From contig CAJNOL010000184.1 in NCBI GenBank assembly GCA_905250125.1, positions 124,001 to 188,000 of the forward strand: a stretch of 64,000 bases of DNA, written 5' to 3'. Under the pieces are notes generated by a model. That model was not told where the DNA came from and did no database searches. It saw nothing but the letters and a program-made list of their open reading frames with translations. A program made the translations under genes and the position numbers. Below, piece after piece: positions 14,124-32,018 of the stretch (positions are counted from its first letter, which is position 1; every line of letters begins with the position of its first letter). Source of the DNA: Rotaria sordida. Lineage: Eukaryota > Rotifera > Eurotatoria > Philodinida > Philodinidae.

Positions 14124-15338
14124 TCATGTATTACGAGGAAAAATAGATAAATGATCAAGTACAATGGTATCATGAACATTGACTCTAGTTCTTGTTGAAT
14201 TATAAGCATATCTTCCAATAAGCATTCCAGCAGCATTATCTAATGCTAGTCCTGTAGATTTATCATCTGAACGACAATTAGTATAAACAGCAACAATTAG
14301 ATCTCGACTAGGAGTCATCCAAAAGACGGTATCTTGTCCAAATATATCTCCACTATGTACTAAAGCTTGACCAGGTGTTGCCCAAGTACGATTATATGCA
14401 GCAACTCCTAGACCATAACCTTCCACACCAATAAATGGACGTTTAAGTTTAGCTGCTGTTTCATTACTTAAAAAACCAGTACTTTCACCAATAACATGTG
14501 CATGTAAGAACTTAGCCCAATCTTGAAGTGTACATGCAATATAACCACCAGGGCCTGTTGCAGCTTGATCATTATGAAGTAAGGTAGCATTAGGAACTGG
14601 CCGTGGAATAGGTACAGTATGCTTAAGAGGTAAATCATGACCGACAGGTGTTTTAGGTGGTATAATTTCATCATAGATTATACCAATTGTTGCACTAGTC
14701 ATGTCTAGAGGAGTAAAAATATATTCTTGTATTAATGATTCCCAATCTCGACCAGTTATTTGTTCTATCATAGCAGCAGCAACAGCATAACCTTGATTAG
14801 CATAAAGATATTCACCAGGTTGAACTTCTGGTACATCTTTTAGAACAGTTTCAGCAACCCAATAACGAATTTGACGATATGTACCTTGTTGTGCTAATAA
14901 TTCTTTTAAATAACGATTATAAAATGTAGTACTTTGTTGAACACCAGAACGATGTGCTAAGAATTGTTCTAAAGTAGTATTTCGAAAAGCACTATTAAAA
15001 CTATTATAATTTGAAAAACATTCATTTATTTGTGTTGTCCATGATAGAATTTTTTTATCAACTAGACGACCAGCAACTGTAGCTGTCATCCATTTTGAAC
15101 ATGAACCAAGATTGATTGGATCTGTAACGAGTAGAGGTGTTGAATCACCTTGTCGACGATATCCTGATGCACCTTGTGCAATAATTTCTCCTTTTTTTAA
15201 AGCCAAAGCAGATAAACCAGGCATATTATAATACACACGAATAGGGGTCAAATCAACACTAACATCATCAGTACCAGCAACAATTCTGTAGTTTTTAACT
15301 TGTTGAAGAAAAAAAATAAGAATAATAGAGAAAATCAT
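14124..15338 (-). CDS. Beta-lactamase-family serine hydrolase, probably acquired
   Basis: A single 404-aa frame has the fold signature of class C beta-lactamase/PBP-like hydrolases. The nucleophile motif SxxK is S79-C-S-K82 (in NLGSCSKWMTA), YxN is Y179-A-N181 (EYLYANQGYAVAA), and the third motif is H328-S-G330 (ALVHSGDIFG), so the catalytic set is complete. A hydrophobic stretch at residues 1-13 suggests a signal peptide and secretion. Proteins of this family cleave or transfer esters and peptides; the substrate cannot be read from sequence. It is intronless between multi-intron neighbours, and the family is mainly bacterial and fungal, which fits horizontal transfer as is common in bdelloids. 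A TTTTTTTTTCTAG directly before the ATG could be a splice acceptor for a 5' non-coding exon. Animal LACTB-type proteins are an alternative origin. Confidence 0.85.
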   Translation of the reverse strand: MIFSIILIFFLQQVKNYRIVAGTDDVSVDLTPIRVYYNMPGLSALALKKGEIIAQGASGYRRQGDSTPLLVTDPINLGSCSKWMTATVAGRLVDKKILSWTTQINECFSNYNSFNSAFRNTTLEQFLAHRSGVQQSTTFYNRYLKELLAQQGTYRQIRYWVAETVLKDVPEVQPGEYLYANQGYAVAAAMIEQITGRDWESLIQEYIFTPLDMTSATIGIIYDEIIPPKTPVGHDLPLKHTVPIPRPVPNATLLHNDQAATGPGGYIACTLQDWAKFLHAHVIGESTGFLSNETAAKLKRPFIGVEGYGLGVAAYNRTWATPGQALVHSGDIFGQDTVFWMTPSRDLIVAVYTNCRSDDKSTGLALDNAAGMLIGRYAYNSTRTRVNVHDTIVLDHLSIFPRNT

Positions 15339-15709
15339 CTAGAAAAAAAAATTAATATGAAATAATATATCATTTACGTGTAATAAAAATAAATGAAACA
15401 AAGTAAACTGGGATGTTTTCGTACGTAATTATATCATATTTTAGCTATGATGCATTAGATGATAATAATAAAAAAAGAAACAATGTTATTACAAAGTTAT
15501 AGAGCCCTAAATCTCTACAGTAAATTGAATGAAACGTTAATGCGCAAGGCTCAAATGAAAATTGATACCTCTCGTTTTCATACAGGCACAAATGATAGGT
15601 TTCAAATTTTTTTTATTTTTAAATAAAACTATATCAATTAATTTTTTTCATCAGTATTGTATTTGATTTCAGAAAAGAAAATAGGATTAAATGAGAATAT
15701 CACAAAGAT

Positions 15710-18182
15710 TCTTTTTCAAACATATTATTCTTAATTTGTTCTGTTTTATTAAGTCAATCAAATTGATAATCATATTTTTGATTATTAGAAACAATAATAG
15801 TACGTAATTGTCGTTTGATATAATTATAATCAAGTTGTTCGTCAAAAGTTAATGATTTAATATATATAGTTATAGTAATAATTTGTGATGGTAAATCTGA
15901 ACATAATCCTTCGATAGATATTGTTTGTTTAAATTCAGCAATGTCTTCATATTTTTATTGTTTAGTTTTTGCTTTTAGACTTTGCCATGATAAAGAACCT
16001 TTTAAGAAATATAATAAACTATAGATAATTGATTCGGGATTATCTCGACGAGCTTGTTCAAAACCATGATGAGTATGTAATGAAGCACACCGACCTGTGC
16101 CTGTTAAACTTTTGCTGTGAATTAAATGACGATGAATACATGTGATGAAATCACGATATTGTTTTGTTAGACCAAAATCAACAAAATAAAGACTATGCGA
16201 ATAGTGACCAATACCCATTTAAAAATTTAAAGAAAAATCAATAAAAATACTGCTAAGGAGAAGACTTACTATCAGGTTTGATATCACGATACAAAAAGAG
16301 ATCGATCATGCATCTGTTTCGTTCAATTAACAGCTTGATCGATTATCATACAAGCTGTATATAAAGTAAAAGAACGATTACAAAAATGGAAAAGATCTTC
16401 AAGTGATGGACGAAGTAAATCCATAATTAAAACTTATATCGTTTTTTCTTGTTCATAATATATTATGTTGGAAAAGCCAATTGAATTTTTCATTCGTTCG
16501 AAAGCCAATTTTTCAACTATATAAAGTCATCTATATCCATGGTCAAAATAAACATTACATCTATTTTTTTCGAATATTTTTTTTTTCTGATATAATTCCT
16601 TACAAGGGAAACTCCTCAAATGTTCCCTTCCAATCTCAATAATTTTTTTCTCTATAGATATTAGATAGCACTCTAATAAAAATATCTGAAGAGATTTGGA
16701 TCTCTATGAAGATTTGACTAGGCTATCGAATTTTTAATATGTCTGTTTTTTAGAGATCCCAAATTTTTGGAAAATTCGTATTTTCGAATTTTGATCTGAA
16801 ACGTTGTGCATATAGAAAACTCAACTGGACTAGCTTCCATAAAGAAAGCTGACAAGTTTTGAACAAAGTCTCTTCGAAATATGAAGCTTTTAAACAATAC
16901 ATGTTGCATACACCAGAGTTGTAATTAGTCGAAGATTTTTGAACTGGTCAGGTTCGGTCAGTTCAAAAACGTTTTTAGACCGGTGAAAACTGGCCAATTT
17001 GTTGGATCATCATTAATCGGTTAATGGGAATAGCTTCAAAAACCATTTATTTTTCTTTGTGCACTCAGGTTTGTACAAATCTTCAGAAAGAAATATTGTG
17101 TTATGTAGTCGTCGATATCTGTTAGCTTTCTCAACAATGAATATGGGATGTATCTATATATATATCGCAAAAAAAGAGTAATCTATCCATTAATTGATTG
17201 CTAAATTCTCAATCTTATATTGTCTTGCTCTGACTTTTCAGATAAATCTAACGCCTCTCTTTTCGAACTACGATCTAAACTTAGATTTGATGTTCACCAA
17301 AACATATTTTAGCTCCAATAACACACTTTAAGTTATACTTTTTTACGAAATACAATATACTTCGAATAAAGAAATTAAACAGTGTGGACAAATGGAACAA
17401 AATAAAATTGCTAGTTCTTGAAAAAACGTTGTTTGATTGATCTGAGAAGATCAAGCAAACTTGTTCTCAACAAGTTTTGTGAGAGAAAAACAGCATATTT
17501 ATAAAATATTTTTCAACTAGTACAAACCGGTGAAGAACAGTCGGTTCAACCATTTCAATTGGACCAGTTAGAACTCTCGTATACACTATTTAAGGAAAAG
17601 GGTCTATATCTTGAAAGTCTCATATCTCGAAAAGACTTTGTCTAAAACCTCTGAAATTTTAATGACAACTAGTCTAGTCAAGTTCTGTGCAGGCGTAAAA
17701 TTTCAGATTAAAATTCGAAAATGCGAGTTTTCTGAAAACTTGGGACTTCTAGAAAATAGGCATATTAAAAAATTTGTTAGCTTAGTCAAATATCAATAGG
17801 TACTGAAATCCTTTAAATCGAAAGGGAATGCCTGAGGAGATCCCCTCATTAATCTCATAGTTATACTATAGATACATTTTTCTTTGTTGAATTTCTTCGA
17901 AAGTTTTTAGTTGAAATATTTCTTATCGTATCATCATCTCAGTTGAGACAATTGCTATGATAGAAATTCTATTAGTTTATTATGTAAAAATCTATCATTG
18001 ACTACGTAACTGCGGCATAACAGCTTCTATACGTTTAGTTTTAACTGCAACCGACATATTTTTTATTAAATTATCAGAAAGGTAAATTTCGCCAAAACTT
18101 CCACCACCAACATCTTTCTTTACTAAAAATCTTTCTGCATTTATTTTAATTTCTAATTGTAGACTATCAAATTCACTATCAT
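15710..18182 (-). pseudogene. Casein kinase 1-like pseudogene, interrupted
   Basis: Pieces of a CK1-type kinase lie in order on the minus strand. N-lobe (18182-17995): a glycine loop VGGGSFGEIYLSDN and VAVKTKR with the VAIK lysine. Middle (about 16470-16270): [20 protein letters not shown], then an HDRSLF..YRDIKPD catalytic loop that needs a frame change. C-lobe (16218-15955): FVDFGLTKQYRDFIT, LTGTGRCASLHTH, EQARRDNPESI. Tail (15954-15755): KYEDI to KYDYQFD. Damage: a TAA just before KYEDI, a TGA where CK1 has the FDW tryptophan, a TGA after DQAVN, and a frameshift at the HRD-equivalent loop. The N-lobe and middle pieces are parted by a foldback element. No active kinase can be made from this. 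Confidence 0.85.
16605..17850. mobile_element. Foldback (long inverted repeat) element
   Basis: Two arms of about 300-350 bp, 16605-16960 and 17525-17850, are imperfect inverted copies. Read inward, the left arm starts GGAAACTCCTCAAATGTTCC and the right arm, on the minus strand, GGGGATCTCCTCAGGCATTC. Both then pass through a TTTTTAATATG.CT block and a TTCGAATTTT.ATCTGAAA block. Because the arms match, opposite-strand translations of each contain the same FQIKIRK.EFS.NLG string; that is a by-product of the repeat, not a gene. The spacer of about 560 bp has no recognisable ORF. It sits inside the CK1 pseudogene. Confidence 0.75.
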
Positions 18183-18570
18183 TTTCTTTTCATATGTTTG
18201 GATAATATTACATAAATGATTTGTTTTCTTATAAAAATTAATTCAACTAAATTTCTTTTTTATTCATATTATCCTTCATCATTAATTTACAACTATATTT
18301 TCGCTTTTATTTTGAATTCTATTGTTCTTGTTAATCATTTCATTTTCTTAGTATATTTTGAAGATCTACCAACACAAAAAAAAAAAAAAAATTTTCGTCA
18401 TTAGAATATTATAAATTAAGAAATACAATACGAAATATATTTATTATTTTAAACAGGTAGTAAACATACAAAAAACCACAACACTCAAAAGAACAAAAAA
18501 GAGCTTGTTAATAAACAAACACATAATTGAATCTAATATGAAATTCATATTAAAAAAAGAAACACAGATT
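18183..18570. other. Short intergenic region
   Basis: A/T-rich flank between the CK1 pseudogene and the 3' end of TMEM67. It probably includes the TMEM67 3' UTR. Nothing else is seen. Confidence 0.4.
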
Positions 18571-24824
<6,254 letters not shown>

Positions 24825-25117
24825 CTTTTACTATCATGTGAATGAGCAAGAAAAAAAATTTGTCATCTATCAATCATAAGAAATAACTGATTTATAATTG
24901 TTGCTTAGGAATAACCTTTATTATCAGAACTAAAATACATTTTGATGTGAAGAATTGCTATTGAGGTTAAGAAAAGAAATTTGATTGGTTTATCATTTAT
25001 TCCAATTATTGAAAAGCAAAAAGCTAAAATGTGCGTGTTTTTTGTGTGTATGGACTTCATCAGCAAAAAAAAAATAAATAAAAGAATTGATCCAAAGGTT
25101 ATATCCATTTTAGATTA
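24825..25117. promoter_or_regulatory. Shared upstream region of TMEM67 and DNM1L
   Basis: Only 293 bp separate the start codons of two divergent genes. Both 5' UTRs and core promoters must lie here, so a bidirectional promoter is likely. No clear TATA box or named factor site was identified. Confidence 0.55.
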
Positions 25118-28100
25118 ATGGAAGCCTTAATTCCTATTCTCAATAAACTTCAAGATGTATTCAATACAGTTGGTTCTGAAAGTATTCAATTACCACAAAT
25201 AGTTGTTGTCGGCTCACAAGTTTGTTTTTTTAATTTCATAATAGAAAATTTATTATTATTATTATTATTATTGAAATCGATTATTTTAGAGTGCTGGTAA
25301 AAGTTCTGTATTAGAAAATCTTGTTGGACGAGATTTTCTTCCACGTGGTGCCGGTATTGTTACAAGACGTCCATTAACTCTTCAACTTGTTTATACACCA
25401 CCAGAGGATAAAGTTGTACAATGTCAAAGTCTAGGAAGTAATTTATTGGTTTTTTTTTAATCAGATAATAAAATTTTATTAGTATTTTATTAGTGTCTGT
25501 ACCGGATGAAAATGAATTTGCTATATTTACACATATTAAAAATAAAATTTATACAGATTTTAATGAAATTCGTCACGAAATTGAAGCAGAAACAGATCGA
25601 CTTGGTGGAAAAAAAGTTGTTTTTTAATATATAAAATATCTTATTATATATGTAATCTTTTTTTTTTTACGTAGAATATTTCTCATGAACCAATAACATT
25701 AAAAATTTATTCACCAAAAGTTGTTACACTTACATTAGTCGATTTACCTGGTTTAACAAAAGTAAAATTAAAATGATTTTATTTTTTTTATCAAAAAAAA
25801 ACAAACAAACTTTAGGTACCTGTAGAAGATCAACCAGCAGATATTGAAACACAAGTACGAAATTTAATAATGCATTATATATCAAATCCAAATGCTATTA
25901 TTCTTGCTATAACACCAGCAAATGTAGATTTTTCAACATCAGAAGCTGTTAAATTTGCTAAAGAAGTTGATCCTGAAGGTTTTATAAAAAATAAAATGTA
26001 TATATATATATATATTTTTCTCTATTTGAATTTTTATTTTAATAATAGGAAGACGAACTTTAGCTGTTTTAACAAAACTTGATTTAATGGATCGTGGAAC
26101 AGATGCATATGATGTACTTTGTGGAAGAATTATTCCTGTTAAATTAGGTATTATTGGTGTTGTTAATCGAAGTCAAGAAGATATTCATAAGAAAAAAGTT
26201 TGTTAAAAATTTATTAAATAATCTATTATTATTTATTTATTTATTTTTTATAGCTAATTGAAGAAGCACTTCGTTATGAATCAGCTTTGCTTCAAAAGAA
26301 TTATCCATCAATTGCTAGTCGAAATGGAACACCATTTCTTGCTAAAACATTAAATAGAGTATGTATGTTTTGAAACAAATCTATTAAATATAAATAACAT
26401 ACGATGAAAAAAATACTCTCGACAAAAAATGTCAAATTCTGTTAGATTGTATTGCCAATTTCTAAACTAATGAAAGCTGGATAGACTCAAATTCTAACGC
26501 AACACAAAAATGCAACGCAACAAAAATTCTAATGATATTCGCTGTAGTAGAATTTTCTAGATTCGTTCTTGACTCTTGAAATTAAAATATTTGAAGATTT
26601 AAATTTTTTTGTAAAATAGATTATTTTTTGCTTTCTTCAAAATTTATCATATCATAGAAACTTAGCAGAAAAATAATATTCGTTTATTGTTGCAAAACGA
26701 TCAGTTAATAAGAACAACCAAATTATACAGTTATTTACAGAAAAAACTATAGTATCGGACAAAAGTATAGCTGTTCTAAATTAATGTCTGCCACTATATA
26801 TTGTGGTGTAAAAAATGTTAAGAGTAAATTTAATTTCCAATAAACTATTCGAAAGAGCATTCTTTATCCTACAGAAATCATTATTAAATGTGTTTTGTTC
26901 ATTTCATTTCTTATATAAAAAATTTAATAGAAAATAGAAAACGATGTTGCACGATAGTGAAATTACAAGAACTTTTTAAAGAGGTGTTTAATTTTTGTTT
27001 TTTTTCTTCCTTCTTAGATTCGTTCTAAAAAACTATGTCTCTTACAAAATTTGTAGTTCAGACATTCTCTCTAACAAAAAAAAAAGGATTTTATTAGCTT
27101 AGAAATTGACAATATCATCTAACAGTGTTTAACATTTTAGCTAAGACTTTTACATCATATGTTATATCATTTTTTTGCTTTGATAGTTATTAATGCATCA
27201 TATTCGAGATTGTTTACCAGCATTAAAAACACGTATTAATCAAATGGTATCTCATTTTCAAACACTTGTTAATTCATTTGGTGAACCAATTGAAGATAAA
27301 GTTGTATATTATTATATATATATGATATAAACTATTTTATTTTGTTATATATAGGGTCGATTATTACTTCAAATAATAACAAAATTTGCATCAAGTTATT
27401 GTGCTACAATTGAAGGCACAGCAAAAAATATTGAAGTTTCAGAATTGTTCGTTTTAAAAATAAATCAAAAAATGATTAGACTTTTTTTTTTTTACGAATG
27501 TTTATTTAGATGTGGTGGTGCACGAATTTGTTATATATTTCATGAAACATTTGCACGTGCTCTTGAATCAATTAATCCATTAGATACTTTAACAACATTT
27601 GATATACTTACAGCAATACGAAATGCAACTGTAATATTTATTTTTGCGGTTTTTTTTCGTTTTAAATTTCTAATAATAATTATTTTGGTTTTTTAGGGTC
27701 CAAGACCTGCATTATTTGTACCTGAAGTTTCATTTGAATTGCTTGTTAAACGACAAATCAAACGGTTAGAAGATCCAGGTTTACGTTGTGTTGAACTCGT
27801 ACATGAAGAATTACAACGAATTATACAACACTGTGGTGCTCAAGTAATTTCCTTTTTTGTTTTGTTTTGTGGAACTCATACATGTTTTCGAAGAAAATAA
27901 CAAGATTAAGTTTTAAGTCGAAGATTTTCGGTTCTCTTCTCCATTATAGACCTTAGTTAATGAGGTTAAAGGCTATTGAAAACATTTCTATAGCAACCAC
28001 AAGTATAAATCAATCATTTTAATATTGCCATCAATCGTAGTTATGGGGCAAAAAAGATAAGAGATTTGTATAGTGAATAACATTGATTGAAATTTTAAGA

Positions 28101-31100
28101 TCAAAGAGAGAAGTAAACAAGGGAAAGAGTGTAGAATTAAGGTACTAATATATGCATTAGTAATTGTGAGAGAATGTTTTAATGTACGGAAATAGATTTA
28201 CCAATATATAGTATTAAGAATAATTATTTTGTTTGATTTTATACAAATTCATTCTCTTCAAAAGAGAGTTTAATAAGATTGTAAATTGCTTCTCTACTTG
28301 TTTAAATTAATAAAGATAGTTAGGTATATTTATGAACTAGTTTGATAAAGAACGCTGTGTTATAATTTATATAAGTGTTGTGTTGGAGTAATCAATTAGT
28401 ACCTTTGGACATTAGAAAGAGAAATTTCGTTCCATTGTTGAATAATTTTGAAAAATCCCAATGGTATTAACAACAGAGATATTTTACTATGTTTTAACAA
28501 CTGTTAATTTTCCAAGAACAAAAATGCATGAAAAGATAATAAACAATGAGCAATATTTTACTTGTTTTATTTACTAATATCCTTTAAATACCTAAAAAAA
28601 ACTGCTTTTAGAAAAAATCTAGCATTTTTATAGTAGAAACTTGAAAAGTCCGAATGATGTTCACTATAGAGAGATTATACTGTAATTCATAATGTTTCCT
28701 CTTAGCCATAGAATGATGTTTGCAGTGAGAATATTTGATTAGTTTTTAGGTTATTAAGAATTTATTTCAATAGGAGATATAGTATCGTACATATGTCGGT
28801 TATTAACTATTGATGTTGAATGCTTAATAAAAAAAAAATTCATTATATTTTAAAAATAACTGTGTATCATTTTCTTGACAAATACCAGAATCGAATTACT
28901 CTGGTCAAAGAGTACAGTCTCCGTCTATGAAGAAATACGACATGTTGACAGGCTCGTATTTCTTCGTACATACAGAGTGAGTAATATGGTTGTATGCATA
29001 ATAGCAAACGGCAACATTACGACATCTTTACGATGAAAATACAGCATTCTATACCACCAGTAATACTGGGTGTATTATAACGACACAATACGGTATAGAA
29101 AGGGTTGTTTACGATGATTCGTACTGATTGATCTGGATAATATTTGACATTTGCTATTGCTTATCCGATTAACTATGATTAAAAAAACAAGTTGACTATT
29201 GAAGATATATTTGATAATAAAAATTAAAATATTTCTAAATTAGCAAAATATGAAATAGAGTAGATAAATTTGTATGAAATTGCCATAAATTGTAGAAAGG
29301 TTTTTTTTGATAAAATGTTTGTTCACTTTTGACTCGGTAGAAAGTATCAAAAGTTATGAATTAGGACCCAAATTTTTGTGTTATTTTCGAATATGGACTT
29401 AGAAATTTTGTCTGAGTTCTTGTTCAAGAGCAGTGAAATCATGATTGAATAGCCCAAAAAAATTAGTTTGGAAGAAAATTTTTTTTGTATTTTCACTATT
29501 ACAGTTCAAAACTAAAACTTGAGATCTTTATTTATATATTAGCTTATAGATCACAAGCTTTCATACAAACTTCACATTGTTGTGATTGTACATTGTACTT
29601 AAATCCACTTGTATTTAGTATCGGTTCTGAGTAAGATTCATGTTTAGATTTGATTAATATTTTCGTTATCAATATCTATTTTTGTAGTTCAATGACATCT
29701 GTATATTGAAATTTCTTTTATTACTCGTCATACAATAGTGTATCAAAGAACTATCTTATAAAGAGATAAATAAAGATTAAGATCTGGTAACAACAAAATA
29801 TCATGCCATTATAAAATAAAACGTGACACAAATATCTAATCTATAGAATTTTTATATATGTTGCTATCTTGAAAAAAAAGTTCTACTTTTTCCAGTTTTT
29901 TTTTGGTGACTTTAAGGCTATTTTTTGAATTCTTAAAACATGTCCAGTAGACTGAAGATATTTAAAACCATATATAGAGAAACAACCAAAAGTGAAAAAA
30001 TCTTGAAGAGAGAATTCTCTTGAGTACATTTGTATTTAGTGTACTGGCACTAAGTATCTAATCACTGACAACAACTGAGACAAAATTTTCAAGTCCATAT
30101 TCAAAAAGAGCAGAAACTCACAGTTTTTGACTCGTTAGGAATGCTTCTTAACGGGTTAAAGATGAACAAACATCTTATCTAAAAACTTTCCGATCACACG
30201 TTCGTGTTTCTGTTTGATGAAAAAGCAAATGAATTGTTTTTATTATAAACAAATCAATGTTTTGTCAGTAATATTGATTATAATTAATAAGTAAACAAAA
30301 TTTTTCATTGTGTAAATCTTTGATTATTTTATTTTACTTGATTCAAAGTTTAAATTATGTTTCATTACATTAAAAAGCAAAATTTATATGAAATGTATGA
30401 GTTCCATATTTTAATCTCAAAGGAATTATGCTAACAAGCTTTTCTTTGCTTTTTCTTATTTTTTAATTATTTTAATTAAATTTTTTCAGCAAGAATTTAT
30501 TCGATTTCCTCGTTTACATGAAAAAATTGTTGATGTTGTTACACATTTATTACGTCGTCGTTTACCAGAAACAAATCGAATGGTTGAAAATCTTGTCGGT
30601 ATTGAATTAGCATATATTAATACAAAACATCCAGATTTTTATGAAGCTGGACTTATTCATAAAGCATTAACAGGTGGTGATTATATTACAACAACCACAA
30701 CAAATCAAAATCAACCACAACATTCACATAATAAATCTCAACGTGATATATCTCGAGGAAAAGAAAATCGAGTTCGTTAGATAGATAGATTAATATATAT
30801 AAAAACTTATTTTTTATACTTTTGATCTTTTTTTTTTTTTTATAGAGTAGTGAGGAATCAACATTGGGAAAAATAACTTCATATAGTAGAGCATTAGTTC
30901 AACAACATCTAACCGATGGTAATGATGATGAATCCATAGTTAATGGTGATCAACCATCACGATCTATGTCGAATACTACTAATAGTTCTCCAACAACAAC
31001 AGCAATATCGATGGTACCTATTGGTGATGGAGTAAGTTTTATAGTAATTATCATTATAGGCAAATATTGTTTACTTTGTGTTAAATACTTCGAGATAAAA

Positions 31101-31707
31101 TTTAAGATAGCAAAAAGGATCGATTGCCTCAATTTCAGCTCTCATATATGTCCTATATTAATATTGTTTTGTCATAGCTTGCGAAAGTCCACCCGTATTT
31201 TTTACCATCAAACAGGAAATTGATTCTTTTAAGTTTAAATCGATATATTTCTTTAGACAACAATCAATGCTCGACAACTTTCACCACGTGAACAACGTGA
31301 TTGTGAAGTTATTGGTAAATAGTCAAAGATTTTTTTTTTAAGTATCATATTTTATGTGTTGTATTTAATTTATAGAAAAATTAATTCGTTGTTATTTTTT
31401 AATTGTTCGTAAAAATATTCAAGATAGTGTACCTAAAGCTATCATGCATTTTCTTGTTAATTATGTAAAAGATCAATTACAAAGTGAACTTGTTGCATCA
31501 CTTTATAAAACAGCAACACATGAACATGATGAATTACTTGATGAATCTGGTCAAATTGCTCAAAGACGTAAAGATGCACAAGAAATGCTTGAAGTATTAT
31601 TATTTTGTTTTATTTTTTCATAATTGAATTTTTATTTTTTCATTTTCTAGGCATTACATAAAGGAAATCAAATAATATCAGAAGTACGTGAAACACATCT
31701 CTGGTAA
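25118..31707 (+). CDS. DNM1L: Dynamin-1-like protein (Drp1), mitochondrial fission GTPase
   Basis: Sixteen exons keep phase throughout and encode about 716 aa (human isoform 1 is 736). Exons: 25118-25219, 25290-25437, 25494-25615, 25675-25761, 25816-25978, 26049-26197, 26254-26358, 27187-27300, 27355-27446, 27510-27630, 27697-27843, 30490-30771, 30846-31031, 31257-31314, 31376-31593, 31651-31707. GTPase motifs: P-loop GSQSAGKSS (residues 32-40), DLPGLTK (G3), TKLDLMD (G4). The middle domain includes [15 protein letters not shown] and [21 protein letters not shown] low-complexity variable region (Thr/Asn/Ser) replaces the B insert, and the GTPase effector domain starts at [11 protein letters not shown]. 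The protein ends HLW like vertebrate Drp1. The enzyme assembles on mitochondria and peroxisomes and drives scission. Donors after exons 3, 5, 9 and 12 are weak. Confidence 0.95.
26359..27186. other. Long intron 7 of DNM1L
   Basis: About 0.8 kb between the exons encoding TLNR and [11 protein letters not shown]. No coding sequence or clear repeat structure was recognised. Confidence 0.4.
27844..30489. other. Long intron 11 of DNM1L
   Basis: This intron of about 2.6 kb lies between the CGAQ and [12 protein letters not shown] exons. It contains a 12-13 bp hairpin (TGAAGAAATACGA at 28928 and its complement at 28954). Near its 3' end (30390-30450) is a fragment like the end of the dispersed repeat at 13.1 and 38.9 kb. 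No ORF of interest was seen. Confidence 0.5.
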
Positions 31708-32018
31708 ATATGAAAACAAATTTTTAATAATAAACATCAGTTTCCAAATTTCTGATAAAAAAAATTAGAAAAAAAAATCGATCTATTTTGTTTTTTTTTA
31801 TTTCAAACAAATCCTTAGATTTCTATTGTATGTGAACGTGGTTAGTCAGTCTGTTTTCTTTTTTTTTTTGTATTTCCATAAATCCTGTATTTTCTTTTTT
31901 TTTTGTGAGTGTGTATTTGTGACAAGAACACCTTTTTTTTCTTCTTCTTTATTTCATTCTTTTTCTTTTTCTTTTTTTATTTAAAACAACATAATAAAGC
32001 AGCAACAAAAACGAATTT
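31708..32018. other. Convergent 3' region of DNM1L and NDOR1
   Basis: This 311-bp stretch is dominated by T-rich tracts and lies between the two stop codons. It contains AATAAA on the plus strand near 31990 and short A/T homopolymers. No gene. Confidence 0.5.

Noticed and set aside
16718-17799. Two similar ORFs on opposite strands (about 62 codons each) that could be a paired gene family
   Set aside because: Their similarity follows from the inverted arms of the foldback element; there are no domains or splice signals.
18216-18404. A 62-codon ORF between the CK1 pseudogene and TMEM67
   Set aside because: Low-complexity hydrophobic translation of AT-rich DNA; no homology recognised.
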